A stretch of DNA of 64,000 nucleotides from JBDFMH01 sp047238125. Lineage in GTDB: Bacteria; Pseudomonadota; Alphaproteobacteria; Sphingomonadales; Sphingomonadaceae. Below are positions 14,938-24,658 of this stretch, piece after piece. The translations under genes were made by a program, and so were the position numbers. The stretch is taken from NCBI RefSeq assembly GCF_047238125.1, contig NZ_JBDFMH010000001.1:1798001-1862000 (forward strand), written 5' to 3'. Under the pieces are notes generated by a model, which saw nothing but the letters and a program-made list of their open reading frames with translations, was not told the DNA's origin and searched no databases. Every line of letters begins with the position of its first letter. The stretch's first letter is position 1.

Positions 14938-16257
14938 TCAGTTCGTGGACTCGAACCTGAGCGGCCGGCCACTCGCGCTTTCGGCAAGCGTGCCGTCCCA
15001 CATCACCCGGCGCCCGCGCAGGATCGTGCCGATCGGCCGCCCGGTCAACGTCATGCCTTCGAACGGGCTCCAGCCGCAGCGCGACGCCAGCCATTCCGGC
15101 TCCACGGTCCAGCGGGCCTTCAAGTCGACGACGGTGAAATCGGCGTCATATCCGGCGGCGATCCGCCCCTTGCCGATCAGCCCGAAGATGCGTTGCGGGC
15201 CCGATGCCATGAGGTCGACGAGGCGTGCTAGCGTCAGCCGGCCTTCGGCGACATGGTTCAGCATCAGCGGCACGATCGTCTGCACACCCGGCATGCCGGA
15301 CGGCGACGCCGGATAGGCCTGAGCCTTTTCCGCCAGCGTGTGCGGCGCATGGTCGGAACCGATCACATCCGGCACACCCTGCGCCAGCCAGTGCCACAAC
15401 CCGTCGCGATGGGCGGCCGATCGGATGGGCGGGTTCATCTGGGCATGAGTGCCGAGCCGCGGGTAGGCGTCCTCCCCGGCCAGCGTCAGATGCTGCGGGG
15501 TCACCTCGCACGTCGCGATATCCTTGTGCTGGGCGATCAGTTCCAGCTCGGCCGGCGTGGTGATGTGCAGGATATGGATCCTGCGACGGGCAGCGCGCGC
15601 CAGCTTCAGGATGCGGCGTGTCGCCAGGATCGCACTCTCGTCGTCTCGCCAGATGGGGTGCGAGGCCGGATCGCCTGGCACGCGCTCGCCCAGCCGGTCC
15701 TGCATGCGCGCTTCATCCTCGGCATGGATCGCGACCCGTCGCCTGCCGGATGCCAGCACCCGCGCCAGTTCCGCATCTTCGGAGACCAGCAGGTCGCCGG
15801 TCGAGGCGCCCATGAAGATCTTGACCCCGGCGGTACCCGGGATCCGTTCCAGCTCACCCAGCCGATCGGCATTGGCTGCGGTGGCACCGACATAGAAGGC
15901 GTGATCGCACCACATCCGATCACGCGCACGTGCCAGCTTGTCGGCCACCGCCTCGGCGCTGTCGGTGTTGGGCTTGGTATTCGGCATCTCGAACACCGCG
16001 GTCACCCCGCCCAGCACCGCTGCGCGACTGCCGCTTTCCAGATCCTCCTTGGCCTCCAGCCCGGGTTCGCGGAAATGGACCTGGCTGTCGATCAGCCCCG
16101 GCAGCACCATCAGACCGGTGCAGTCGATCGTCTCGCCGGCATCGCCCGTGACGCCGAGCCCCGCGATCCGGCCGTCGCGCACGCCGACATCGGTGTCGAC
16201 CGGCCCGCCCGGGGTCCAGATCGTGCCGCCCTTCAGGACAAGATCATAGCTTGGCAT
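14938..16257 (-). CDS. pyrC: Dihydroorotase-family amidohydrolase
   Basis: Pyrimidine biosynthesis enzyme, or a non-catalytic relative of it. 439 residues, long (class I/type) dihydroorotase. Seen: PGLIDSQVHFREPGLEAKEDL near residue 50, MPNTKPNT near 92, GVKIFMGASTGD near 145 (carboxylated-Lys strand), IHAEDE near 178, ILHIT near 220, and GSDHAPHT near 300. In the first metal motif the expected DxHxH reads DSQVH, so the first His is Gln. Many alphaproteobacterial long-form proteins carry a similar change. No pyrB is adjacent. Activity therefore needs checking before the enzyme name is trusted. Confidence 0.85.
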   Translation of the reverse strand: MPSYDLVLKGGTIWTPGGPVDTDVGVRDGRIAGLGVTGDAGETIDCTGLMVLPGLIDSQVHFREPGLEAKEDLESGSRAAVLGGVTAVFEMPNTKPNTDSAEAVADKLARARDRMWCDHAFYVGATAANADRLGELERIPGTAGVKIFMGASTGDLLVSEDAELARVLASGRRRVAIHAEDEARMQDRLGERVPGDPASHPIWRDDESAILATRRILKLARAARRRIHILHITTPAELELIAQHKDIATCEVTPQHLTLAGEDAYPRLGTHAQMNPPIRSAAHRDGLWHWLAQGVPDVIGSDHAPHTLAEKAQAYPASPSGMPGVQTIVPLMLNHVAEGRLTLARLVDLMASGPQRIFGLIGKGRIAAGYDADFTVVDLKARWTVEPEWLASRCGWSPFEGMTLTGRPIGTILRGRRVMWDGTLAESASGRPLRFESTN

Positions 16258-16309
16258 GCGATGCTCCCGGCGGCTTTGCTTTCGTCGCGCCAGTCCCTAC
16301 CTCAGCAGC

Positions 16310-17050
16310 ATGTCCGCCACCACCCTGCGCGATCGCGCGCTGATCCGGCTTGCCGGCGCCGATGTCCGCCCGTTCCTCGACGGTCTCGTCACCAATGCGC
16401 TGCCGGAGTCGCATGCCCCCGCCCCGGTGTGGGCAGGCCTGCTGACGCCGCAGGGCAAGGCGCTGTTCGATTTCATGATCTGGTCGGTCGACGACGATCT
16501 CCTGATCGATTGCGAGGCCGCGCAGGCCGAGGCGCTCGCCCGTCGGCTGGCAATGTACCGCCTGCGCCGCGTCATCGAGATCGCGCCCGAACCGGGGCTT
16601 GCGGTGCACTGGGCGCCGCTTGGTGACGCGCTCCACGATCCTCGCGGCGCGATGCTCGGCACGCGCTGGCTGGCGCCGGTGGCCGATGGCGATGCGTCAT
16701 CGGCCTGGCGCGCGCACCGGCTCGGCTATGGCGTGGCGGAGGGTGTGTCAGAGCTGGGAAGTGACAAGACGCTGTGGCTGGAGGCCAATGCCCGTGAACT
16801 GAACGGCGTCAGCTTCACCAAGGGCTGCTATGTCGGCCAGGAGAATACGGCACGGATGCATCACCGCGCCAAGGTCAATCGCCGGCTGGTGGTGGCCCGT
16901 ACCGATGTCGACCCCGGCGACGCCGCGCGCATCTGGTATCCCGATCTGGCGCTGGGCGTAGGGCTGGTGCGGGTGGAGGCGCTGCCTGCCATCGGCTGGG
17001 GCGATGTGCTGATGCCGGGCTGGCTGGAAGAAGCGACCGCCGCCGGCTGA
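16310..17050 (+). CDS. ygfZ: YgfZ/GcvT-like folate-binding protein (IbaG57 family)
   Basis: 246 residues, with the signature KGCYVGQE at about residues 172-179, which defines the YgfZ/IBA57 family. These folate-dependent proteins help make or repair Fe-S clusters in enzymes such as MiaB. The N-terminal GcvT-like domain begins with RALIRLAGADVRPFLDGLVTN. The start MSATTLRD lies 52 bases from the divergent dihydroorotase gene; an earlier frame opening at 16256 would run into it. Confidence 0.9.
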   Translation: MSATTLRDRALIRLAGADVRPFLDGLVTNALPESHAPAPVWAGLLTPQGKALFDFMIWSVDDDLLIDCEAAQAEALARRLAMYRLRRVIEIAPEPGLAVHWAPLGDALHDPRGAMLGTRWLAPVADGDASSAWRAHRLGYGVAEGVSELGSDKTLWLEANARELNGVSFTKGCYVGQENTARMHHRAKVNRRLVVARTDVDPGDAARIWYPDLALGVGLVRVEALPAIGWGDVLMPGWLEEATAAG

Positions 17051-17053
17051 CGG

Positions 17054-17578
17054 TCAATTGCGGTCCAGCATGACCACGCGGCCGTCGCGATAGACCGTCT
17101 CACCGAAGGGCGCATAGCCCAGTTTCGCCGCGGTGCGCAGCGAGGCTTGGTTTTCCGGATTGATGATGCATACGGTGCGCCCGCGCGCCGCCCCTGCGTC
17201 GTGCCAGCGATGGGCAGCGGCGGCGGCTTCGGTGGCATAGCCGCGGCCATGCGCTGAAACCGCAAACATCCAGGCGGCCTCGGGAAAGGGATCGAAGCGG
17301 TCACCCAAGCCGCGGTGGAAATCGGCGAACCCGGTCTCGCCAATCAGCGCGCCGCTCGCCTTCTCGATCACGGCGAACAGACCATAGCCCAGCAGCTGCC
17401 AGTGGCCGGCATAGCGCAGCAGCCGGTGCCAGGCTTCCTCCCGGGTCGGCGGCGCGACGCCGATATAGCGCAGCACATCCGGATCGGCGGTCAGCGCAAA
17501 GCTCTGCTCGAAATCGGCCAGCCCGTGCGGGCGCAGGATCAGGCGCTCGGTCTCGATCTGCATTACGCCATGTTCCAT
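17054..17578 (-). CDS. GNAT family N-acetyltransferase (RimJ/RimL-like)
   Basis: About 174 residues. It has the RimJ/RimL opening IETERLILRPHGLADF, the acetyl-CoA loop region AHGRGYATEAAAAAHRW near residue 120, and the C-terminal INPENQASLRTAAKLGYAPFG. Acceptor unknown. The start is uncertain: 17578 (MEHGVM) or 17563 (MQIETE); the frame extends to 17611. The 3' end is convergent with ygfZ, three bases apart. Confidence 0.87.
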   Translation of the reverse strand: MEHGVMQIETERLILRPHGLADFEQSFALTADPDVLRYIGVAPPTREEAWHRLLRYAGHWQLLGYGLFAVIEKASGALIGETGFADFHRGLGDRFDPFPEAAWMFAVSAHGRGYATEAAAAAHRWHDAGAARGRTVCIINPENQASLRTAAKLGYAPFGETVYRDGRVVMLDRN

Positions 17579-17640
17579 GCCCCGGCACCATCGGGCAAGC
17601 GCTACGGCCACCGGCGCGAACCTGCCGGCACGGTAGGCGC

Positions 17641-19839
17641 TCAGCGGCGCCCGCCGCCCATCCGCTTCGCCTTGATCTTGCCGAACCGGGTGGTGCGCGT
17701 CCCCGCCTTGCCGGCCACTGCGTTCGGCTTCACCGGCGCGCGATGCTGATCGACCGGCAGACCGAGCTCTTCCTGCTCCAGCGCGCGGATCTCGTCGCGC
17801 AGCCGGCCCGCGGTCTCGAACTCCAGGTCCGCCGCGGCCTTGCGCATCTGCTTCTCCAGATCCTCGATATAGGCGCGCAGATTGTGGCCCACCATGTGCG
17901 ACCGGTCCTCGATCCCGGTCTCCACTGTCACCTGATCGCGACTGGCGAGATGGCCGACGATGTCGGTGATGTCGCGCTTGATCGTGGCGGGCGTGATGCC
18001 GTGCTCGGCATTATAGGCCGCCTGCTTCTCACGCCGGCGCGCGGTCTCGGCCATCGCGCGCTCCATCGATCCGGTAATGTGGTCGGCATAAAGGATCACC
18101 CTGCCCTCCACGTTGCGTGCGGCGCGGCCGATGGTCTGGATCAGCGATGTCTCGGATCGCAGGAAGCCTTCCTTGTCCGCATCCAGGATCGCGACCAGCC
18201 CGCATTCGGGAATGTCGAGCCCCTCGCGCAGAAGGTTGATACCCACCAGCACATCATACACGCCCAGCCGCAGGTCGCGGATCAGCTCGATCCGCTCCAG
18301 CGTCTCCACATCCGAATGCATGTAGCGGACCTTGAGTCCCGCTTCGTGCAGATACTCGGTCAGGTCCTCCGCCATCCGCTTGGTCAGCGTGGTGACGAGC
18401 GCGCGATAGCCCTTGCCCGCCACCGCGCGGCATTCGCCGACCAGATCGTCGACCTGGCTTTCGACCGGTCGCACCTCGACCGGCGGATCAATCAGCCCGG
18501 TCGGCCGGATCACCTGCTCGGCGAATACGCCGCCGGTCTGCTCCAGCTCCCACGGGCCCGGCGTCGCCGACACGCACACTGTCTGCGGGCGCATCGCGTC
18601 CCACTCATTGAAGCGAAGCGGGCGGTTGTCGATCGCAGACGGCAGCCGGAAGCCGTATTCGGCCAGCGTGATCTTGCGCCGATGGTCGCCGCGCGACATG
18701 CCGTTGATCTGGCCGATCGTCTGGTGGCTCTCGTCGACGAACAGCAGCGCATTCTCAGGCAGATATTCGAACAGCGTGGGCGGCGGCTCGCCGGGCAGCC
18801 GACCGGTCAGGAAGCGAGAATAATTCTCGATCCCCGCACAGCTGCCCGTCGCCGCGATCATCTCCAGGTCGAAATTGGTACGCTGTTCCAGCCGCTGCGC
18901 CTCCAGCAGCTTGCCCTCGATCACCAATTCCTTCAGCCGTTCGGCCAACTCGTGGCGGATCGCCTCGCCCGCCTGCTTCAGCGTCGGGCCCGGCGTCACA
19001 TAATGCGAATTCGCATAGATACGCACACTGTCCAGATTGGCGCTGGTCTTGCCGGTCAGCGGATCGAATTCGGCGATCGCCTCGATCTCGTCGCCGAAGA
19101 AGGTCACGCGCCAGGCGCTGTCCTCATAATGCGACGGGAAGATTTCCAGCGTGTCGCCACGCACGCGGAAATTGCCGCGCTGGAAACTCTGGTCGTTACG
19201 CTTGTATTGCAGTGCCACCAGCTTGCGCACGATCTCGCGCTGGTCGACGGTCTGGCCCTTCTTCAGGTCGAAGATCATCGCCGAATAGGTCTCGACCGAT
19301 CCGATGCCGTACAGGCACGAAACCGATGCTACGATCAGTACATCGTCACGCTCGAGGAGCGACCTGGTGGCCGAATGGCGCATCCGGTCGATCGCCTCGT
19401 TGATCGAGCTTTCCTTCTCGATATAGGTATCGGTCCGCGGCACATAGGCCTCGGGCTGGTAGTAATCATAATAGCTCACGAAGAATTCGACGGCATTGTC
19501 GGGAAAGAATTGCTTGAATTCCCCGTAGAGCTGCGCCGCCAGGATCTTGTTCGGCGCCAGCACAAGTGCCGGCCGCTGCAGCCTTTCCACGACCTTGGCC
19601 ATGGTGAACGTCTTGCCGGAACCGGTCACGCCCAGCAGCACCTGGTCGCGCTCGCCGGCCTCGGCCTGGCCGACGAGCTCCGCGATCGCGGTCGGCTGGT
19701 CGCCCGAAGGTTCATAGTCGCTGACGATGCGGAACGGCTTGCCGCCCTCTGCCTTCTCGGGCCGCGCCGGACGGTGGGGCACGAAGCTCTGGCCGGTTTC
19801 CGGCTCGGCAAGGTCGGTACGGATCTGGATCGCCATCAC
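17641..19839 (-). CDS. uvrB: UvrABC system protein B
   Basis: Helicase-like damage-verification subunit of nucleotide excision repair. 732 residues, slightly longer than E. coli UvrB (673). Walker A GVTGSGKTF is near residue 70, followed by the beta-hairpin region YYDYYQPEAYVPRTDTYIEK that inserts into damaged DNA. The DEAD-like box is VDESHQTIGQ, the motif VI region QTIGRAARN, and the C-terminal UVR motif DLEFETAGRLRDEIRALE, which contacts UvrC. An extra 40 residues follow the UVR motif. The start may be the second Met (19836). Elsewhere this gene is SOS-controlled; I did not find a clear LexA box. Confidence 0.97.
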   Translation of the reverse strand: MMAIQIRTDLAEPETGQSFVPHRPARPEKAEGGKPFRIVSDYEPSGDQPTAIAELVGQAEAGERDQVLLGVTGSGKTFTMAKVVERLQRPALVLAPNKILAAQLYGEFKQFFPDNAVEFFVSYYDYYQPEAYVPRTDTYIEKESSINEAIDRMRHSATRSLLERDDVLIVASVSCLYGIGSVETYSAMIFDLKKGQTVDQREIVRKLVALQYKRNDQSFQRGNFRVRGDTLEIFPSHYEDSAWRVTFFGDEIEAIAEFDPLTGKTSANLDSVRIYANSHYVTPGPTLKQAGEAIRHELAERLKELVIEGKLLEAQRLEQRTNFDLEMIAATGSCAGIENYSRFLTGRLPGEPPPTLFEYLPENALLFVDESHQTIGQINGMSRGDHRRKITLAEYGFRLPSAIDNRPLRFNEWDAMRPQTVCVSATPGPWELEQTGGVFAEQVIRPTGLIDPPVEVRPVESQVDDLVGECRAVAGKGYRALVTTLTKRMAEDLTEYLHEAGLKVRYMHSDVETLERIELIRDLRLGVYDVLVGINLLREGLDIPECGLVAILDADKEGFLRSETSLIQTIGRAARNVEGRVILYADHITGSMERAMAETARRREKQAAYNAEHGITPATIKRDITDIVGHLASRDQVTVETGIEDRSHMVGHNLRAYIEDLEKQMRKAAADLEFETAGRLRDEIRALEQEELGLPVDQHRAPVKPNAVAGKAGTRTTRFGKIKAKRMGGGRR

Positions 19840-19974
19840 GCCAATATGGGGGCCGCGGCACTGCTCTGCCAGCCGGCATCGGGCGAATGTTGCAGCCGAT
19901 TTCGGGGGGCGCTATCCGTGCGCCACCGCGCCGCAAGATGCGTGGACGGGCGCCCATGACAAGCCGGAGATCCC

Positions 19975-20529
19975 ATGATGCGTGCGCCCCTTGCCTGCCT
20001 GCTGCTCCTCGCTCCGCTATCCGCGTGCGGCAGTGGCGATGCCGAAGGCAACCAGGCCGCCGCCAAGGATGCCCCGCCGCTGGAGGCGATCGCCACCACC
20101 GATGGCAGGATGCGGATCGCACCGGGCTTGTGGCGCAGCGAAACGCGCATCACGAAGATGGAGATGCCCGGCATGCCGGCCGGCGCCCGGGATCAGGCCA
20201 TGGCCGCGATGCAGGGTCGATCGAACAGCTTCCAGCATTGCGTGACGCCAGCCGAAGCCGCGCGACCCGCCGCCGACCTGTTCACCGGCCGGCAGGACAG
20301 TGGCTGCGCCTATGAGAATTTCGCGATGACCGGCGGACGGATCGACGCCACGCTGGTGTGCCGCGGACAGGACGGTGGCGAGATGCGGATGAAGCTGGCC
20401 GGCAGCTTCACCGCAGATGGCTATGCGATCGATTACGACATGGCGATGCCGGGCGGCCCCGGGCTGACGATGGCGGGCCATACCGAAGGTCGGCGCATCG
20501 GCGCCTGCACGGCGAATACTGCGAAATGA
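19975..20529 (+). CDS. DUF3617 family lipoprotein
   Basis: 184 residues with a lipoprotein signal (LLLLAPLSAC, lipid-attached Cys near residue 18) and the DUF3617 core: IAPGLWRSETRIT, then CVTPAEA, then DSGCAYENFAMTGGRIDATLVC. Two Cys pairs probably form disulfides in the periplasm. GGAG precedes the ATG by six bases. The family is very common in sphingomonads and its function is unknown. The next gene encodes a second member. Confidence 0.85.
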   Translation: MMRAPLACLLLLAPLSACGSGDAEGNQAAAKDAPPLEAIATTDGRMRIAPGLWRSETRITKMEMPGMPAGARDQAMAAMQGRSNSFQHCVTPAEAARPAADLFTGRQDSGCAYENFAMTGGRIDATLVCRGQDGGEMRMKLAGSFTADGYAIDYDMAMPGGPGLTMAGHTEGRRIGACTANTAK

Positions 20530-20659
20530 CGTTCCCGAGGTGAAATAACCGCGCGAAAGTGACTTGCGGTTAACCTTGTTTGTGCGAGGATTCGATTTGC
20601 CGCAAATGTCCGGGGGGATGTGCGCGGCGCGAAGCGACTGTCTTTCGGGGGCTCATTCT

Positions 20660-21121
20660 ATGCGCGCCATCATTCTGTTGCCGATCATCGCCATGGCCAC
20701 GCCGCTCGCCGCAGCGGACGAAGCCGGGCTCAGGCCGGGTCTTTGGGTGGAAAGCACCGCGATCACCGGCGCCACGCTGGCCGGCGCGCCTGCCACGACA
20801 CCGCTCCCCGCCCCGGTCACGCGCCAGGTCTGCATCGCTCCGGTGCTGGCGGCCGATCCCGGCCGCTGGTTCGCCGAAGGCAACGGCAACGATGCCTGCA
20901 CCGTCTCACGCACGCGGGTCGGCTCCGGTCGCGTCGAACTCAGCGGCAGCTGCGGCGCGCAGGGCATTGCCGATGCCGCCCGCATGCAAAGCGTCGGCCG
21001 CTACGACGGTGATGACTATGCGCTCGACGTCGCGACCACGATGGGCGATCCCGACCATGCGGTGATCGTCCGCAGCCGCGTCGTCGCCTCCCGCATCGGG
21101 GAGTGCGCAACCGCTGGCTGA
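20660..21121 (+). CDS. DUF3617 family periplasmic protein
   Basis: 153 residues with a short signal peptide (MRAIILLPIIAMATPLAAA) and a DUF3617 core beginning LRPGLWVESTAITG, with Cys residues in RQVCIAP, NDACTVS and SGSCGAQ that match the family pattern. The start was chosen at MRAIILL, where the signal peptide begins; the frame opens earlier at 20564. It probably arose by duplication with the preceding gene but has diverged strongly and is not a lipoprotein. Confidence 0.8.
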   Translation: MRAIILLPIIAMATPLAAADEAGLRPGLWVESTAITGATLAGAPATTPLPAPVTRQVCIAPVLAADPGRWFAEGNGNDACTVSRTRVGSGRVELSGSCGAQGIADAARMQSVGRYDGDDYALDVATTMGDPDHAVIVRSRVVASRIGECATAG

Positions 21122-21223
21122 TCGAGGCCCGAAGGTCTCGAACACCGCAAAACTGCGCGATTCCGCTTGACGCTGCGCCGCGTCATCGCGCCAGATGCAC
21201 CCTCGTCATCCGGGGGTAATGCC

Positions 21224-22561
21224 ATGTTCGTGAAGCCGTCGCTGTTCCTGCTGCTTGCCGGCATCGCCGCCCCCGCCATCGCCGCGCCCGATTATGCGCC
21301 GGCGATCAAGGCCGATTATGATCGCGATCTCGGCAAGCTGTTCGACTGGTTCCACCGCAATCCCGAACTCAGCTTCAAGGAAACCGCGACCGCCGCGCGC
21401 ATGGCGAAGGAATTGCGCGCCGCCGGCGCCACCGTCACCGAAAAGGTCGGTGGTACCGGAGTGGTCGCGATCATGAAGAACGGTGCGGGGCCGACGGTGC
21501 TGGTCCGCGCCGACATGGATGGCCTGCCGGTCAAGGAAGCCTCGGGCCTGCCCAACATGTCGGTCGCCCGCCAGGTCGGCATCGACGGTGTCGAGAATCC
21601 GGTGATGCATGCGTGCGGCCACGATACCCACATCACCGCCCTGGTCGCCACCGCGCGCCGCCTAAATGCGCTCAAGGATCGCTGGCGCGGCACCGTGGTG
21701 ATGATCGTCCAGCCGGCCGAGGAACGGACCGGCGGCGCGATCGCGATGCTGAAGGACGGGCTCTACACCCGCTTTCCAAAGCCTGACTATGCACTCGCCT
21801 TCCACGTCAATTCGATGCAGCCGACCGGCACCGTCTCCGCTTCCGAAGGCATCCAGTACTCGTCCGCGGATTCGGTCGACATCACCGTGCCCGGCATCGG
21901 CGCGCATGGCGCCGCGCCGCAGAACGGCAAGGATCCGGTCTATATCGCCAGCCAGATCGTGATCGCGCTGCAGGGTATTATCAGCCGCGAGAAATCACCG
22001 CTCAAGCCGGGCGTCATCACGGTCGGCGCCTTCCATGCCGGATCGAAGCACAACATCATCTCCGATCATGCGGATCTTCAGGTCACTGTCCGAGCCAATG
22101 ATGAGGAAACGCGCGCGATGCTGCTCGCCACCATCAAGCGGGTGGCGGAAAATGTCGGCCGCGTGAACGGCATGCCGGAAGACAAGCTGCCGATCGTCAA
22201 GGTGTCGGAAGGCACGCCGACCACGATCAACGATGCCGCTCTCGCGCGCCGCCTTAACGCGGTGATGGTCAAGGAGCTTGGAGCCGATGCCGTCCTGCCG
22301 TTCGAGCAGCAGAGCATGGGGGCGGAGGATTTTGCCTATCTCGTACAGCCCGATCTGGGTGTGCCGGGCTATTATTTCGCGGTCGGCGGCACGCCCAAGG
22401 CCGCGCTCGATGCGGCCGACAAGGGCGGACCCGCGGTCCCTTCGCATCATTCGCCACTGTTCAAGATCGATCCCGAGCCCTCGGTCCGGATCGGAGCCGA
22501 AGCAATGACGGCCGCGGTGCTCGATCTTCTCAAGCCGGGTTCGTCCGCTCCCGCGCAGTAA
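21224..22561 (+). CDS. M20 family amidohydrolase/peptidase, exported
   Basis: About 445 residues with a signal peptide (LFLLLAGIAAPAIAA). Dizinc hydrolase of the M20D group (N-acyl-amino-acid or IAA-amino-acid hydrolases). Motifs: NPELSFKE near residue 45, VRADMDGLPV near 100, HACGHDTHITAL near 130, the catalytic Glu pair in QPAEERTGGA near 165, and AFHVNS near 195. The dimerisation domain lies at about 200-320. The start MFVKPSL begins the signal peptide. It is likely periplasmic and releases acids from amide conjugates. The last 32 bases overlap the convergent phosphatase gene. Confidence 0.9.
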   Translation: MFVKPSLFLLLAGIAAPAIAAPDYAPAIKADYDRDLGKLFDWFHRNPELSFKETATAARMAKELRAAGATVTEKVGGTGVVAIMKNGAGPTVLVRADMDGLPVKEASGLPNMSVARQVGIDGVENPVMHACGHDTHITALVATARRLNALKDRWRGTVVMIVQPAEERTGGAIAMLKDGLYTRFPKPDYALAFHVNSMQPTGTVSASEGIQYSSADSVDITVPGIGAHGAAPQNGKDPVYIASQIVIALQGIISREKSPLKPGVITVGAFHAGSKHNIISDHADLQVTVRANDEETRAMLLATIKRVAENVGRVNGMPEDKLPIVKVSEGTPTTINDAALARRLNAVMVKELGADAVLPFEQQSMGAEDFAYLVQPDLGVPGYYFAVGGTPKAALDAADKGGPAVPSHHSPLFKIDPEPSVRIGAEAMTAAVLDLLKPGSSAPAQ

Positions 22562-23012
22562 GCGCATCGATCAACCCGGCCGCGCCCGCGCTGACATCGG
22601 CCCAGCTCGTCTCGAAGCCGGCGTCGTCTCCGTAATAGGGGTCGGCCACGGCTTCGCCCGCGCGGCCCGGCACATGATCGAGCAGCAGGCTCAGCTGCGC
22701 CCGCGCATCGGACGGGCGCAGCGCCTGCAGGTCGGTCAGGTTCTGCGGGTCGAGCGCGACGATCCGGTCGAACCGCCGGAAATCGTCCGTGGTGATCTGC
22801 CGCGCGCGATAATGCGCGATATCGGCACCGTGCCGTTTCGCTACCGTCTGCGCGCGCGGATCCGGTGCATGGCCGATATGCCAATCCCCGGTGCCCGCGC
22901 TGTCCACCTCCAGCGCGATGCCCCGCCGCGCGGCTTCGTCGCGCAACGCCGCTTCGGCCAGCGGCGATCGGCAGATATTGCCAAGGCACACGAACAGGAC
23001 CGATATCGTCAT
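22530..23012 (-). CDS. Low-molecular-weight protein-tyrosine phosphatase
   Basis: 160 residues. The active-site loop CLGNICRS (CxxxxxRS) is at residues 9-16 and the general-acid motif DPYYGDD is near 125, both standard for the family. It dephosphorylates phosphotyrosine and, in some bacteria, controls exopolysaccharide tyrosine kinases. No kinase gene is nearby. The 3' end overlaps the convergent amidohydrolase. Confidence 0.93.
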   Translation of the reverse strand: MTISVLFVCLGNICRSPLAEAALRDEAARRGIALEVDSAGTGDWHIGHAPDPRAQTVAKRHGADIAHYRARQITTDDFRRFDRIVALDPQNLTDLQALRPSDARAQLSLLLDHVPGRAGEAVADPYYGDDAGFETSWADVSAGAAGLIDALTARERTNPA

Positions 23013-23082
23013 CGCAATCGCCTTTTGGCTTGCCGCACGGGTCTGCTAGCTCTGGTGCAACGACAGAACAAGCGAGGGAGGG

Positions 23083-24657
23083 ATGCCGGTGCGCATCGAC
23101 GATGATGGCGCACCCGCGTCCGCTGCCGGATCGAGCCCGGCCTATGCCAATTATGTGCTCGGCGTCCTCGTGCTCGTCTATGTGTTGAATTTCGTCGATC
23201 GCCAGATCCTCTCGATCCTGGCCGAGGATGTGAAGCGCGACCTCGGGCTCAGCGACGCCGATCTCGGCTTTCTGTACGGTACCGCGTTCGGCGTGTTCTA
23301 CGCGCTGTTCGGCATCCCCCTCGGCCGGCTTGCCGACAGCTGGCGCCGTGTTACGCTGATGAGCGGGGGGCTCGCGCTCTGGTCGGCGATGACCGCGCTG
23401 TCGGGCTTCGCGCGCGGCGGTGCGGAGCTTGCCGCCGCCCGCATCGGCGTCGGCATCGGCGAGGCGACCGCCAGCCCCTGCGCCTATTCGCTGCTGTCGG
23501 ATTATTTCCCGCGTGAGAAGCGCGCGACCGCGCTCGCCATCTATTCCTCCGGCCTGTATCTCGGCGGCGGCCTTTCGCTGTTCGTGGGCGGTGCCGTCGT
23601 CGAGCGCTGGAACGCTGCCTACCCGGGGGGCGGCCCGCTCGGCCTCGCAGGCTGGCAAGCGGCATTCCTGGCGGTCGGTATTCCCGGCCTGCTGCTGGCG
23701 CTGCTCGTCGCCACCTTGCGCGAACCGCTGCGCGGTCAGTCCGATGGCCTGCTTTCGCCACCGGTCGCACGTCCCTTTGCCAGCTTCCTGCAGGAACTTG
23801 TCACGGTGCTGCCGCCGCTGACCCTGATCGGCGCGGCGCGCCGCGGCGCCGGTGCCCTGGCGATCAACATCGCCCTCGCGCTGATGACCGCCACGCTTGC
23901 GGTCGCGATGATCCGCCTGACCGGTGACGTGCCGCAATGGAGCGCGATCGGCATCGGCGTCTACGCAGTGTTCAGCTGGGCCAGCGCATTGCGTCGTCGC
24001 GACCCGCCGACCTTCGCGCTGATCTGGGGCACCCCGACCTTTCTCTGCGTGGCGATCGGCTATGGGCTGATCGCCTTCGTGGCCTATTCGGTCAGCTTCT
24101 GGTCTGCGCCGTTCGCGCTGCGTGAACTTGGCGGGTCGCCCGCCACCGCGGGCCTGCTGATCGGGGGAGCCGGCGCGGCCGGCGGGTTCATCGGGGTGGT
24201 TCTAGGTGGGCGCTTCGCCGATCGGCTGCGGCGGACGGACCCTGCGGGCCGCATCAAGGTCGCGCTGTTCGGCGCGGTCGCGCCGGTCGTACCGATGCTG
24301 GTCGCCTTCAACGCCACCGACATCGGCTTGTTCTACGCGCTGCAGCTGCCAATGGTGGCGCTGTCAAGCTCGGCGCTCGGTGCGTCGGCCGCGACCACGC
24401 AAGACCTTGTCCTGCCCCGGATGCGCGGCACCGCGACCGCGACCTTCTTCCTGGCGACGACCCTCGTCGGGCTCGCGCTTGGCCCCTATCTCGCCGGACG
24501 CGTTTCGGCCTGGTCCGGAGATCTGGGCACTGGCGTACTATCGCTTCTGGCCGTCATCCCCATCTCAATCGGGTGCCTGCTGTACGCCCACCGCACGCTG
24601 CCGGCCGCCGAAGCCAGCGTCGCCGACCGCGCCCGCGCGGCCGGCGAGCCAGTCTAG
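23083..24657 (+). CDS. Major facilitator superfamily transporter (spinster-like)
   Basis: Inner-membrane transporter of 524 residues with about 12 hydrophobic segments. The first reads YVLGVLVLVYVLNFVDRQIL, and the loop 2-3 motif GIPLGRLADSWRR matches MFS motif A. The family opening LNFVDRQILSILAEDVKRDL is typical of sphingomonad spinster-like carriers of organic anions or lipids. GAGGGAGGG precedes the ATG. The middle loop is long, with an extra hydrophobic pair around residues 265-300. Substrate unknown. Confidence 0.9.
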   Translation: MPVRIDDDGAPASAAGSSPAYANYVLGVLVLVYVLNFVDRQILSILAEDVKRDLGLSDADLGFLYGTAFGVFYALFGIPLGRLADSWRRVTLMSGGLALWSAMTALSGFARGGAELAAARIGVGIGEATASPCAYSLLSDYFPREKRATALAIYSSGLYLGGGLSLFVGGAVVERWNAAYPGGGPLGLAGWQAAFLAVGIPGLLLALLVATLREPLRGQSDGLLSPPVARPFASFLQELVTVLPPLTLIGAARRGAGALAINIALALMTATLAVAMIRLTGDVPQWSAIGIGVYAVFSWASALRRRDPPTFALIWGTPTFLCVAIGYGLIAFVAYSVSFWSAPFALRELGGSPATAGLLIGGAGAAGGFIGVVLGGRFADRLRRTDPAGRIKVALFGAVAPVVPMLVAFNATDIGLFYALQLPMVALSSSALGASAATTQDLVLPRMRGTATATFFLATTLVGLALGPYLAGRVSAWSGDLGTGVLSLLAVIPISIGCLLYAHRTLPAAEASVADRARAAGEPV

Positions 24658-24658
24658 C

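Noticed and set aside
17743..19959. A 738-codon plus-strand frame
   Set aside because: It lies antisense to uvrB, whose motifs are complete. Long antisense frames are expected at this GC content.
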